A DNA stretch of 34,805 nt from Polaribacter sp. IC066 (lineage in GTDB: Bacteria > Bacteroidota > Bacteroidia > Flavobacteriales > Flavobacteriaceae): the NCBI RefSeq assembly GCF_007997085.1, contig NZ_VORR01000045.1, forward strand, positions 1 through 34,805, in the 5' to 3' direction. Below, piece by piece: positions 8,755-16,336 of the stretch; position 1 is the first letter of the stretch, and each line of letters begins with the position of its first letter. The notes beneath the pieces are model-generated. The model saw only the letters and a list, made by a program, of their open reading frames with translations, made no database searches and was not told where the DNA came from. A program made the translations under genes and the position numbers.

Positions 8755-8762
8755 TATATTTG
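8755..8762 (+). promoter_or_regulatory. Integrase -7 promoter element
   Basis: TATATTTG is a full match to TAnnTTTG, 27 bases before the integrase ATG at 8790. No TTG lies at the usual -33 distance. This element overlaps the alternative upstream TTG codon at 8760, which argues for translation starting at 8790. Confidence 0.6.
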
Positions 8763-8789
8763 TATTGTTCAAAATTCAATAATATAAAT

Positions 8790-10127
8790 ATGGCTACTAT
8801 TAATTTTCTATTTCGTTCTACAAGAAAAAGCGCACCGTTAACAGTTCGATTATTATTCAGAGATAAAACAGGAAACGATTTTACATTTAGCGCAAAAACA
8901 AAATATATCGTATCGGCTGAATACTGGAAATTTCACAATAAGAACTCAAAAGATGCAACTATAAAAAATAAAAAAGTAGAGGTTAATACTGATATTTTAA
9001 CTATCGAAAATTATTTAATGGCTGAATTTAACAAGTTAGACACAGATACAAAGCCAATACCTAAAGACTGGTTAAAAAATCAAATTGATTTATTTTACAA
9101 TCCAATTACAGAAAACAAACAAAGCGACTTATTAACAGATGCAATACAATGTATAATTGATGAAGCACCAACAAGAAAAAACGGTAAGGGCGGTATTGGT
9201 TTGTCAAAAAGTAGAGTGAACGCCTACACTTCACTAAAAAATATGCTTACTGAATACCAAAAGCAAGAAACTTTTAAGGTAAAAGATGTAAACGTAAAAT
9301 TTGCAAAAGACTTTTTAAAATATTTACTGAATACAAAGAAGTATCAAAAAAGCTATGCACTTAAAAAAATAGCAGACTTAAAAACGGTTTGCAATGATGC
9401 ATCTTTTTACGGAATAGAAACTAATATCCAATTAAAAAAGATTGATAGTACTAAAACCAAAAACGAAAATATACTTTATTTAAACCCTAAAGAATTAAAG
9501 CAGATAGAAGATACCATTTTATTAAGTGAATCGCTTAAAAACGCTCGTAAATGGCTAATGTTAGGCGTAAATTTAGGACAAAGAGGTAACGACCTTTTAC
9601 AATTAAACGAAAGCAATTTTAAGACCTTAAAGAATTTAGAAGTTATACAGCTAAAGCAACAAAAAACAGATAAGAACGTAACAATACCCGTACTAGCAAA
9701 AACTAAAGAAATTATAAAAAGCGGTTTGCCTTATAAAATATCTATTCAGAAATTTAACATACATATTAAAGAAATTTGCAAACTTGCAGAAATTAACGAA
9801 CTGATAAAAGATAGCAAGATAACAGTAACCGAAAAGGGCAAAGGAAACAAAGAGAAAAGAAAAGTTAGCGGTATCTATCCTAAATGGGAATTAATGGCTT
9901 CACACGTTTGTAGACGTAGTTTTTGCACCAACTTATACGGAATACTACCAACGCCCTTAATAATGAGTATATCGGCTCACAGTTCAGAAAAAATGCTACT
10001 AAATTATATTGGCAAAGATAGTTTAGATTTTGCCCAACAAATTGCAGATTTTTATACCTTACAAGCGTTAAAAGAGAAAAAAGAACCTCAACTACAAGTT
10101 ATCAAAAACGCATCAAACCAAAGTTAA
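8790..10127 (+). CDS. int: Tyrosine site-specific integrase of the tRNA-Leu element
   Basis: A 445-aa tyrosine recombinase. It has an arm-binding-like N terminus (about 1-75, opening MATINFLFRSTRKS, common in Bacteroidota integrases), a SAM-like core-binding domain (about 110-215) and the catalytic domain. Expected catalytic residues are present: R265 in GQRGNDLL, K292 in QQKTDKN, H372 and R375 in HVCRRSF, H397 in SAHSS and the nucleophile Y406 in NYIGKD. It probably catalyses integration and excision at the 78-bp tRNA-Leu repeats about 200 bases upstream. The start at 8790 is chosen over the TTG at 8760, which lies inside the promoter. The gene looks intact, so the element may still be mobile. 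Confidence 0.95.
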   Translation: MATINFLFRSTRKSAPLTVRLLFRDKTGNDFTFSAKTKYIVSAEYWKFHNKNSKDATIKNKKVEVNTDILTIENYLMAEFNKLDTDTKPIPKDWLKNQIDLFYNPITENKQSDLLTDAIQCIIDEAPTRKNGKGGIGLSKSRVNAYTSLKNMLTEYQKQETFKVKDVNVKFAKDFLKYLLNTKKYQKSYALKKIADLKTVCNDASFYGIETNIQLKKIDSTKTKNENILYLNPKELKQIEDTILLSESLKNARKWLMLGVNLGQRGNDLLQLNESNFKTLKNLEVIQLKQQKTDKNVTIPVLAKTKEIIKSGLPYKISIQKFNIHIKEICKLAEINELIKDSKITVTEKGKGNKEKRKVSGIYPKWELMASHVCRRSFCTNLYGILPTPLIMSISAHSSEKMLLNYIGKDSLDFAQQIADFYTLQALKEKKEPQLQVIKNASNQS

Positions 10128-10208
10128 GACAAACTACTCTAAAGCCTTTTAATTAATTTTAAGAGGATTTTATTATATTTACAATGTACCTACTTAAAAC
10201 CGTTCAGA

Positions 10209-10796
10209 ATGAAGATTATAATAAGTGAATTAAATAGAATAAATACAAATTTAAACTTATTAGATTTTAGTGAAAAATTTAATGAATATTACAAAAACAA
10301 AGATGAAGATAAAAAGCAATCAATTAGAAATGTAATAGAACTACAATACATACCAGACTTAAAATTAAAAAATAAATTAATTAAAAAGGATTATTTTAGA
10401 AACGGACACAGTCATTCTGTTATGATAATGGGGTACGAATTTAATAAATCTAAAATATTATTTTTAAAAAAATATTTAAAGGATATTAAAAACGAAGACA
10501 ATAAAGAAAGTGATTTACCAAAATGGTTTCCTATTGGTTTAGGTTTTGCAACTGGAGAAATACAAAAAAAAATAGGCAAAAAGATTTCGGCACGTAAAAT
10601 AGCAATAGAATATAATTTAGAGAAATATCATAATTGTATTTCAAGTACAAAAAGTAACACAATAGTAGATACTAAAAATATTTATAGCGACTGGAATAAA
10701 TTAAAACGTGTTTATGATTATTGTATTGCAAATGAGATTAAAATATGCGCTGATTTTATGAAAGCTTATAGTCTTAAATTAAAGGAAATGAATTAA
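10209..10796 (+). CDS. Unknown protein encoded between integrase and HTH gene
   Basis: A 195-aa, lysine- and asparagine-rich soluble protein with no signal peptide and no motif I recognise. The N-terminal half is predicted helical; a block around KWFPIGLGFATGEIQKKIGK (about residues 103-122) is the least biased part. TATATTTAC about 35 bases upstream is close to the -7 consensus, so it may have its own promoter. In compact elements the slot between integrase and the replication module often holds cargo or a helper-interaction gene, but nothing in the sequence shows a function. Confidence 0.7.
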   Translation: MKIIISELNRINTNLNLLDFSEKFNEYYKNKDEDKKQSIRNVIELQYIPDLKLKNKLIKKDYFRNGHSHSVMIMGYEFNKSKILFLKKYLKDIKNEDNKESDLPKWFPIGLGFATGEIQKKIGKKISARKIAIEYNLEKYHNCISSTKSNTIVDTKNIYSDWNKLKRVYDYCIANEIKICADFMKAYSLKLKEMN

Positions 10797-10804
10797 AGTT
10801 AATC

Positions 10805-10826
10805 GTTACAGTAACGTTACCGTAAC
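10805..10826. promoter_or_regulatory. Tandem palindromic operator GTTACnGTAAC
   Basis: Two adjacent perfect 11-base palindromes, GTTACAGTAAC (10805-10815) and GTTACCGTAAC (10816-10826), differ only at the central base. A further related half site (CAGTAAG) follows at 10839-10845. They lie 27 bases before a -7 element of the HTH gene, the place for an operator of a small repressor. Confidence 0.65.
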
Positions 10827-10852
10827 ACCTCTGTTTAACAGTAAGTTAGGTA

Positions 10853-10860
10853 TATTTTTG
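10853..10860 (+). promoter_or_regulatory. -7 element of the HTH and replication gene operon
   Basis: TATTTTTG fits TAnnTTTG and lies 20 bases before the ATG at 10880. All following genes of the element are in the same direction with short gaps, so this could drive the HTH, 137-aa and primase-helicase genes together. Confidence 0.5.
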
Positions 10861-10879
10861 TGAAACATAACACTAAAAA

Positions 10880-11164
10880 ATGTTTTACAGTATGCAAACA
10901 GTACAATTTATTTCGGTAACACCCGACCAACTTCAAAACGCAATTATTGAGGGCGTAAAAACTCAATTAGAAAGTCTTAAACTTCACTTTGAACCAAAGC
11001 AACCAAAGACGTATTTAACACGTGCCGAGGTTTCTAAAATGCTAAACGTTTCGTTTGTTACGCTTAACAAATGGAATAAAACAGGGCGCTTAAAAGCGGT
11101 CGGTATTGGTGGGCGGGTTTTGTACCGTCAAGAAGATATTGATAACGCAATTGTAGAAATTTAA
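10880..11164 (+). CDS. MerR-like helix-turn-helix protein (excisionase or regulator)
   Basis: A 94-aa protein. The C-terminal half is a winged helix-turn-helix of the excisionase/MerR type: YLTRAEVSKMLNVSFVTLNK (about residues 44-63), then WNKTGRLKAVGIGGRVLYRQ with the wing and the arginine contacts. The N-terminal 35 residues may form a dimerising helix. Such proteins next to integrase genes in Bacteroidota elements act as recombination directionality factors or regulators of replication genes. It follows a doubled palindrome that it may bind. An in-frame ATG at 10892 is an alternative start; 10880 has the better A-rich leader. Confidence 0.82.
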   Translation: MFYSMQTVQFISVTPDQLQNAIIEGVKTQLESLKLHFEPKQPKTYLTRAEVSKMLNVSFVTLNKWNKTGRLKAVGIGGRVLYRQEDIDNAIVEI

Positions 11165-11172
11165 AAAGCTGA

Positions 11173-11586
11173 ATGATGTCTAAAAAAACACCAAACAGCC
11201 GTAAGTCTTTTGAGAAAGGACAAAACAAAGATAAGCAAAATATAGCACGCCTAATAACGTACGTAGAGCAAACTAAATACATAGAGAAAGGCGAACAGCT
11301 TACTATCTGCAAACAGTTTAATTTGCCATACAAAAAGAGTGTATTTGCTAATGAATACAGAAAGCGTTTTTATAACTATTTATTTTATACCACCACCACC
11401 ACAGCAGACGTATGTAAACAAACTAACATACCCGAAAAGTTTCTTTGTCAAGCAAAAGCCTACTATGAGAAAAAAGGACTATTACAGGTTTTATTTTCTG
11501 ATAGATGCCCAGCTACAAAGAGCAAAAATGTTAATTTTTTAAGTACAAATAAGAGGTTATTTAAAGAACATTATAAAATAAAGTAA
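11173..11586 (+). CDS. Small basic protein, possibly DNA-binding
   Basis: A 137-aa (or 136-aa, from the second ATG at 11176) protein, rich in lysine at the N terminus. The middle reads TTTADVCKQTNIPEKFLCQA followed by YYEKKGLL, which looks like a winged-helix DNA-binding unit (helix, turn, recognition helix); this is a reading by eye. It lies 8 bases after the HTH gene and 3 bases before the primase-helicase gene, so it is co-transcribed with both and probably serves replication or its control. The run of Thr codons (ACC repeats near 11390) is a local oddity. Confidence 0.65.
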   Translation: MMSKKTPNSRKSFEKGQNKDKQNIARLITYVEQTKYIEKGEQLTICKQFNLPYKKSVFANEYRKRFYNYLFYTTTTTADVCKQTNIPEKFLCQAKAYYEKKGLLQVLFSDRCPATKSKNVNFLSTNKRLFKEHYKIK

Positions 11587-11589
11587 GTT

Positions 11590-14565
11590 ATGAGCGACTT
11601 CACAAAAGTCGTTTCAATAACTGATTTCAAAGTAAGTGTAAAGCATCATTTTAATAGTTCTAAAATGGTGCAAAGCGCACCGCTATTTAGTGAGATTTAC
11701 AATTACTATTCTAGTAAGAATAAAAACAGTATTCCCGTTAAAAAGCATCATACTTTAAATACTTTATTAGAACGATTAAATAATATTAAAAGCAAACCTA
11801 CTAAAAGCAATAGTATTGCAATACTCAAAGGTTTATACAAAGGCGGTACAAGTGGCGAATACTGTTATAAGAGCGCACCTTTTTTATTTTTTGATATAGA
11901 TGTAAAAGAAAATGAAAATAGTCGCTTACTGAAAACGAAACCAAATGCAGATGTATTTGCACAATTACAACAAATAGCGGTTTTGGTATGGGGTTCTAAT
12001 AGTGGCAAAGGTATTGCGGGCGTTTTATACGTGCCACAATTAGCCGAGGTTTTAAATAATGATACAACCAAACATTTAAAAATATGTAATTCAATTACTG
12101 ATTATTTAACTACTATTTTAAATGTAAAGTTTGACAATGCTCAAAACAAATTTAGACAGGTAAGATACCTTGCTATGCAAACCGAAAAACGTTTTATCAA
12201 CAATAAACCTTATGTATTTACGTACGATTTAAAAGAAGTTGTAAAGGTTTCAAATACGGGCGTTAAGCAATACAGGTTTAAAGATAATAGGGCGGTTTAT
12301 GGCTCAATCAAAGAACAGTTTAACAATAGCACCACCATAGAAACCGCACTCATAGAAAACGGTTTAAGTCAAGTAAGTGCTAACAGATACAAACACCCCA
12401 GTACTACAAGTAAAGACACGGGTTTTGTAAAGGATAATACATTTATAAATTTTAGTGGTAGTTTTTCAAATTATTACAAGTTTACGCCCTATGATTTATA
12501 TTTAAAACTTCACTATAATAACGATTATAGGCGTTTTATAGCAGACTTAAAGTTAAAAGGATATACAGAAAAGCAACCGCAACAAAAAGACTTTAAACAA
12601 GCTGAAAATAGTTTAAGAGAAAACAAAGAAGACCGAGCAAAACAGATTTTTACAGTGTGTTATGATTTAATAAATGCACCTTATAAAGCCAAGGTAAATT
12701 TTACGAATGAGAACGCTAAAAATGATGCTGAAAAAATACTGTTTTTTGATTATTTGAAGTTAAAACCTTTGTCTATTAAATATGATAAAACACTATCTAT
12801 AAAAAACTATGTTAGTGAACAGCTTAAAACTATTTTAGATTATTCAGATGCTAATGATAAAACCATCTTAACAGCCGAAACAGGAACAGGAAAAACAACC
12901 GCTTTTTTATTGGATTTTACAAAGTACCGCCCTAAAAAAAGACTGTTAATTTTAGCACCCTTAACCGCAATCGTAGAGCAGACAAAGAGCAGTTTTAACA
13001 ATATTATTACACTTACAGGCAACAGCACCCGTGAAGACCATATCAAAGCAAAAAAGGTTTCTATTGTTATGGCAACCTATGAGCAAGGTTATAAACATCT
13101 TAAAGACCCGAATACCTTTGATTATATTGTAGTTGATGAGGTGCATAATTTAATAACAGCAAACGGTTATAAACGTGAAGCGATAAAGAATCTTACAAGC
13201 CTATTTAAAAACTACACTATTATAGGACTTACAGGAACTACAAACCAACTATTTAAGGCTATTGGCTATAAGTTAGTGAATGTAAAAAAAGAGCATTTAA
13301 AGCCAGTTGATGTTTCTATGATAGTAGATAATAGAGCACCTTTAAAAATAGCTTTACAGCACTTGCAGAGTGTAAAGGGTAAATGTATTTTACGTATCAA
13401 TAGCCGTAACGTTGCAACCTCATTAAAACTAGAATTATTAAAATTAAAGAAATATAAAAAGGGCGAAATTCTTATTTTAAATGCAGATAATCATATCAAA
13501 AAGAGTGAAGATTTTAAACAGCTTACTTCACAAAGTAGGTTTAATGATGTTATAAAATTAGTAATTACAACGTCTATAATAGATGAGGGTTTAAGTATAA
13601 AGCAAGACGGTTTTACAGATGCCGTATTTATTGAAACCGATTATAAACCAATGCCCGAATCTGTTAAACAATTCTTTGCACGTTTTCGGAATGAAGACCC
13701 GATCCGAAAAAATTATTTTTATTATAAAGAAACTGAAGACCAAACGTTAAGAAGTTGGAATCCGAATTATGCATTTTTACAAACTAAAAAAAATCTTATT
13801 GCAGATGCTAAAAACTTTAATGTAAACGATACCGATAAAAAGGACAATGCCAGTACTAAATATTTGTATTATGAAAACAGCTTTGTAAACGATTATGCAC
13901 TTGCTTATGATATTGCAAAAAGTTTTTTTAGTATGATGACAAAACAGGAATACATACAGTTTTTGCAGTTAAATTATAATATCAATATCATAGAAGACAA
14001 AAAAAATATTTGTACTGATTTTGATACAACCGAAAGCAAAGAACAAACCAAGCAAAATAAAATATTGATAGCTATTAATTGGCTACATAATAAAGATGAG
14101 GTTTTAAGTGCTTTGTATGTTATTACAGATAATTTAGAGTTAAAAAAATCAATCGCTTACATAGGTTTACAGCCTATTGATGATGTTTATAATTTAGTAA
14201 GTGATAATTTAAAGACGTTTGAAGACCTGCATAAAAACAGCGAACGTTTAGAGCGTTTAGGCGTTAATGATGTAGATAGTATCTTAATTGATAAAACAAA
14301 AATAAAGCCTATTGATATTAGAACGATAAACCGCAGCATCAAACTATATCAAAATATCGATACAATAAACAACCCAAACACAAAAACAGATGAGAAAAAT
14401 AAGACCAAACTTTTGAAGTTTCTTGCTGAAGCTAAAAAGCTAAAAACAGTCAATAAAACGACCTTGTTTAAAGAGTGGTATAAATTAAGATGCAACAGTA
14501 AAAACCCGAGTTATTACAATCTTATAGACTTGTTAGAATGGTACGTAAAAAGTGATATTTTTTAG
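11590..14565 (+). CDS. Primase-helicase replication protein (VirE/BT4734-like N domain plus SF2 helicase)
   Basis: A 991-aa fusion protein. The N-terminal 220 residues match the VirE/BT4734-like domain of Bacteroidota elements, with FFDID (D102, D104) and GSNSGKGIAGVLY, which recall the metal-binding DxD and phosphate-contact parts of archaeo-eukaryotic primases. A helicase module follows: Walker A GTGKT (G432-T436), DEVH box D516-H519, motif GLTGTT (about 551-556) and an arginine-containing motif VI, FFARFRNEDP (R698). The last 250 residues are helical and unassigned. It should unwind and possibly prime element DNA after excision, like the initiator-helicases of phage satellites. Both enzymatic activities are inferred from motifs. 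It is the largest gene of the element and appears intact. Confidence 0.8.
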   Translation: MSDFTKVVSITDFKVSVKHHFNSSKMVQSAPLFSEIYNYYSSKNKNSIPVKKHHTLNTLLERLNNIKSKPTKSNSIAILKGLYKGGTSGEYCYKSAPFLFFDIDVKENENSRLLKTKPNADVFAQLQQIAVLVWGSNSGKGIAGVLYVPQLAEVLNNDTTKHLKICNSITDYLTTILNVKFDNAQNKFRQVRYLAMQTEKRFINNKPYVFTYDLKEVVKVSNTGVKQYRFKDNRAVYGSIKEQFNNSTTIETALIENGLSQVSANRYKHPSTTSKDTGFVKDNTFINFSGSFSNYYKFTPYDLYLKLHYNNDYRRFIADLKLKGYTEKQPQQKDFKQAENSLRENKEDRAKQIFTVCYDLINAPYKAKVNFTNENAKNDAEKILFFDYLKLKPLSIKYDKTLSIKNYVSEQLKTILDYSDANDKTILTAETGTGKTTAFLLDFTKYRPKKRLLILAPLTAIVEQTKSSFNNIITLTGNSTREDHIKAKKVSIVMATYEQGYKHLKDPNTFDYIVVDEVHNLITANGYKREAIKNLTSLFKNYTIIGLTGTTNQLFKAIGYKLVNVKKEHLKPVDVSMIVDNRAPLKIALQHLQSVKGKCILRINSRNVATSLKLELLKLKKYKKGEILILNADNHIKKSEDFKQLTSQSRFNDVIKLVITTSIIDEGLSIKQDGFTDAVFIETDYKPMPESVKQFFARFRNEDPIRKNYFYYKETEDQTLRSWNPNYAFLQTKKNLIADAKNFNVNDTDKKDNASTKYLYYENSFVNDYALAYDIAKSFFSMMTKQEYIQFLQLNYNINIIEDKKNICTDFDTTESKEQTKQNKILIAINWLHNKDEVLSALYVITDNLELKKSIAYIGLQPIDDVYNLVSDNLKTFEDLHKNSERLERLGVNDVDSILIDKTKIKPIDIRTINRSIKLYQNIDTINNPNTKTDEKNKTKLLKFLAEAKKLKTVNKTTLFKEWYKLRCNSKNPSYYNLIDLLEWYVKSDIF
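11595..11611 (+). promoter_or_regulatory. Hairpin over the primase-helicase start
   Basis: CGACTT (11595-11600) and AAGTCG (11606-11611) form a six-pair stem with a five-base loop beginning three bases after the ATG. It could limit translation initiation, but a stem this small can arise by chance. Confidence 0.3.
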
Positions 14566-14570
14566 GGTAA

Positions 14571-14607
14571 AACATCTTTACTATTATAAGGAATATAAAA
14601 AGATGTT
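14571..14607. terminator. Hairpin after the primase-helicase gene
   Basis: AACATCTTT (14571-14579) pairs perfectly with AAAGATGTT (14599-14607) across a 19-base loop, six bases after the stop codon. There is no T run on the sense side, so it may be an mRNA-stabilising or attenuating structure instead of a strong terminator. Confidence 0.45.
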
Positions 14608-14624
14608 AGAATCTGTTAACCCCT

Positions 14625-14876
14625 ATGAATAAAGGCGTACAGAGAAATTCACTACAAAATTTTAAAGGTGCTAAATTTTGTAAAAAAAGCATAAAAAAAG
14701 GCTACCAAAAAGGCAACCTTTACAACCGTTCAAAGTTCAATAATATTATAACATATTACCAATGTAAAGATAGAGTTTTAATCGTTAGATTTTCAAAAAA
14801 GGACACTATAAAAAGGAGCACCAAAGTTCAATTTATTGCAAAATTCCCTAATTATTTAGGTTTCACACAAAAATAA
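14625..14876 (+). CDS. Short, strongly basic protein of unknown function
   Basis: An 83-aa open frame with about one quarter Lys and Arg residues. It contains no motif I know. The unusual composition and lack of a clear promoter mean it could be a chance frame, but it lies in the same direction as its neighbours, fills the gap between the primase-helicase and the next gene and ends 10 bases before the next ATG. If real, it is likely a nucleic-acid-binding accessory protein of the element. Confidence 0.45.
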   Translation: MNKGVQRNSLQNFKGAKFCKKSIKKGYQKGNLYNRSKFNNIITYYQCKDRVLIVRFSKKDTIKRSTKVQFIAKFPNYLGFTQK

Positions 14877-14886
14877 AAAAAATACA

Positions 14887-15477
14887 ATGCCAAAAAATTA
14901 CACGTTTCCATACTTATTTGATGAAAGCAAAAGTTTATCAATAACAGATTTAAAAAAGATGAGGTACTTTAAAAAAAATAAAACTATTGGTGGCACTATC
15001 AATTGGAAAAGAGGTGGCGAAAATACTGGTAGTATTGGCGTTAAGGTTACTATGAGTGAAAATGATACTTATATTGATTTAAATTACACTTGTAATAAGC
15101 AAGATTATAATTACAGGGTTTTTGTAGTATCTGTAAAATCTAATTTAAACAAAGGCGAAATTTTATACTTTAAATGTAAGTTTACAGGAATGAGATGCAG
15201 AAAGCTTTATTTAATAAATGGTAGGTTTCAACATAGAACCGCCATAAAAACAGGAATGTACTCAACTCAAACCAAAAGCAAGAAGTGGCGTGAAATAGAA
15301 AGGGTTTTTGGTAGTTACTTTGATAAGGATAAAATCTATGCCGAACTTTACAGCAAACATTTTAGACAATCTTACAACGGTAAACCGACAAAAAAATATT
15401 TAAAGTTGATGCAGAAAATAAAAAAAGTTAATAGTGTAGACCCGAATGATATTGAAAGGTTACTACTTTCTAAATAA
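14887..15477 (+). CDS. Unknown protein with a half zinc-ribbon motif
   Basis: A 196-aa protein and the last gene of the element. The N-terminal two thirds are predicted beta-rich; residues about 95-112 read YFKCKFTGMRCRKLYL, a CxxxxxxC pair followed by the RKLYL segment seen in proteins of phages and plasmids that I remember as uncharacterised. The C-terminal third is basic and helical. It ends 40 bases before the right arm site. It could act on element DNA or RNA; no function can be assigned. The A-rich stretch before ATG 14887 fits a ribosome entry region. Confidence 0.7.
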   Translation: MPKNYTFPYLFDESKSLSITDLKKMRYFKKNKTIGGTINWKRGGENTGSIGVKVTMSENDTYIDLNYTCNKQDYNYRVFVVSVKSNLNKGEILYFKCKFTGMRCRKLYLINGRFQHRTAIKTGMYSTQTKSKKWREIERVFGSYFDKDKIYAELYSKHFRQSYNGKPTKKYLKLMQKIKKVNSVDPNDIERLLLSK

Positions 15478-15516
15478 GAGAGTATTTAAGCTATGAAATG
15501 AAGTAAATAAAAACTA

Positions 15517-15536
15517 ACAATACAAAAATCGAACAA
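15517..15536. promoter_or_regulatory. Candidate integrase arm site, right copy
   Basis: ACAATACAAAAATCG, one variable base, then ACAA; the same as 8709-8728 and in the same orientation. It ends at the base before the right attachment repeat. Confidence 0.5.
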
Positions 15537-15614
15537 ATCAACTTTTATAAAAACAAAAAACCGTTGAAAATCAAACGATTAACAACGGTTATTGTACTGA
15601 AGGCGGGACTTGAA
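15537..15614. repeat. attR: right attachment repeat
   Basis: A 78-bp repeat matching 8499-8576 with one substitution (T at 15564). It comprises the 3' terminal 20 bases of the intact tRNA-Leu gene and its terminator. Since it is joined to the full tRNA, integration left the gene functional. Confidence 0.93.
15548..15590 (-). terminator. Terminator of the tRNA-Gly/tRNA-Leu operon
   Basis: On the minus strand AACCGTTG (15590-15583) pairs with CAACGGTT (15566-15559), followed by a T-rich run. Only five bases separate it from the tRNA-Leu 3' end. It lies inside the attachment repeat, so the copy in use came with the element. The left copy has a C at 8526, giving a G-U pair. Confidence 0.85.
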
Positions 15615-15680
15615 CCCGCACGGCCATTACTGACCACTGGATTTTAAGTCCAGCGTGTCTACCAATTCCACCACTTCAGC
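15595..15680 (-). tRNA. tRNA-Leu (anticodon UAA)
   Basis: An 86-base gene with acceptor stem GCTGAAG/CTTCAGT, D arm, anticodon stem CTGGA/TCCAG around loop CTTAAAA (anticodon TAA), a long variable arm and T arm GCGGG/CCCGC. The discriminator is A and CCA is not encoded. The long variable arm is right for leucine. The 3' end is the integration site of the element to its left. Confidence 0.97.
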
Positions 15681-15700
15681 ATTAGTATTTTATAAAATAG

Positions 15701-15772
15701 AGCGAAAGACGGGATTTGAACCCGCGACCCCCACCTTGGCAAGGTGATGCTCTACCCCTGAGCTACTTTCGC
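15701..15772 (-). tRNA. tRNA-Gly (anticodon GCC)
   Basis: A 72-base gene with acceptor stem GCGAAAG/CTTTCGC, anticodon loop TTGCCAA (anticodon GCC), T loop TTCAAAT and no encoded CCA. It is 20 bases upstream of tRNA-Leu on the same strand and is co-transcribed with it. Confidence 0.97.
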
Positions 15773-15824
15773 AGGATTGATGTTGTAAAAGAACTTGCTT
15801 TCTAAAGTGTTATTTTTAGAGCTG

Positions 15825-15854
15825 CAAATATAGTAAGTTTTATAGATCTCACAA
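15825..15854 (-). promoter_or_regulatory. Promoter of the tRNA operon
   Basis: On the minus strand TTG (15854-15852) is followed after exactly 19 bases by TATATTTG (15832-15825), a perfect Bacteroidota housekeeping promoter. Transcription should start near 15818, about 45 bases before tRNA-Gly. Confidence 0.85.
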
Positions 15855-16301
15855 GTACTTTTACTGTTTTTTAAAATAGTTTTTTTAAAATATTCTTTTA
15901 AGTAGTCACAGCAAATTAATAAAAGGAGATTAGTGTATCGTTTTTAGCCATAATTGTTTTATTCTAACCTCATTTATTGGTTAAAAAATATTTATTTTTA
16001 GAAGTTTAATGTTTTTTTTAGAATTATAAATAGATAAAGGCTGTTTCTAAATTCGTTTTTGCTTAAAATAAACGGACTTGAAATGATGTTAATTTTAATT
16101 CGTTTTTTTATTCATAATTTTTTTAAAGAATTTAAAGCGCAATTTAGGTTTACGTTCTACTTTTTTACTTTAATTTTCTTTTTCAAAAGGTAGTTTTTAA
16201 TCTAAAATAAGTTTAAAAATTAAATTTAAGAATTGAGAGTAGAATATGTAGAACTCTAATTATAGATTTAGAAAAAATTTTAAGTTTGCATTAACATTAA
16301 T
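15855..16301. other. Gene-free stretch
   Basis: AT-rich sequence with stops in all frames. I see neither coding remnants nor repeats here beyond long T runs. Confidence 0.5.
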
Positions 16302-16336
16302 AAAAAAAGCTGAAGCTTTAGCTTCGACTTTTTTAT
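16302..16336. terminator. Bidirectional terminator-like hairpin
   Basis: An A-rich arm ending GAAGC, loop TTTA, then GCTTC and a T-rich arm; two internal mismatches. It has a T run on either strand. It probably ended the leftward transcript of the decayed glycoside hydrolase gene. Confidence 0.65.

Larger units (their letters stand above)
8499..15614. mobile_element. Integrative element in tRNA-Leu(UAA)
   Basis: Two 78-bp direct repeats (8499-8576 and 15537-15614, offset 7,038 bp) that differ at one base bound the element. The right repeat is the 3' end of an intact tRNA-Leu plus its terminator; the left one is a detached duplicate. This is the typical footprint of a tyrosine recombinase that integrates at a tRNA 3' end and restores the gene. 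Inside, all seven genes run rightward: integrase, unknown, HTH protein, unknown, primase-helicase, and two unknowns. Neither conjugation nor virion genes are visible, so it is a self-replicating but non-self-transmissible element, such as a satellite, a mobilisable island or a reduced prophage. Which of these applies is not decided by the sequence. Confidence 0.92.

Noticed and set aside
8760..8789. TTG start of the integrase
   Set aside because: The codon lies within the -7 promoter element; ATG 8790 opens the typical integrase N terminus.
8499..15614. Known defence systems (restriction-modification, toxin-antitoxin, CBASS, retron) in the element
   Set aside because: No methyltransferase, nuclease, nucleotidyltransferase, reverse transcriptase or toxin motifs were seen; only unknown proteins remain as candidates.
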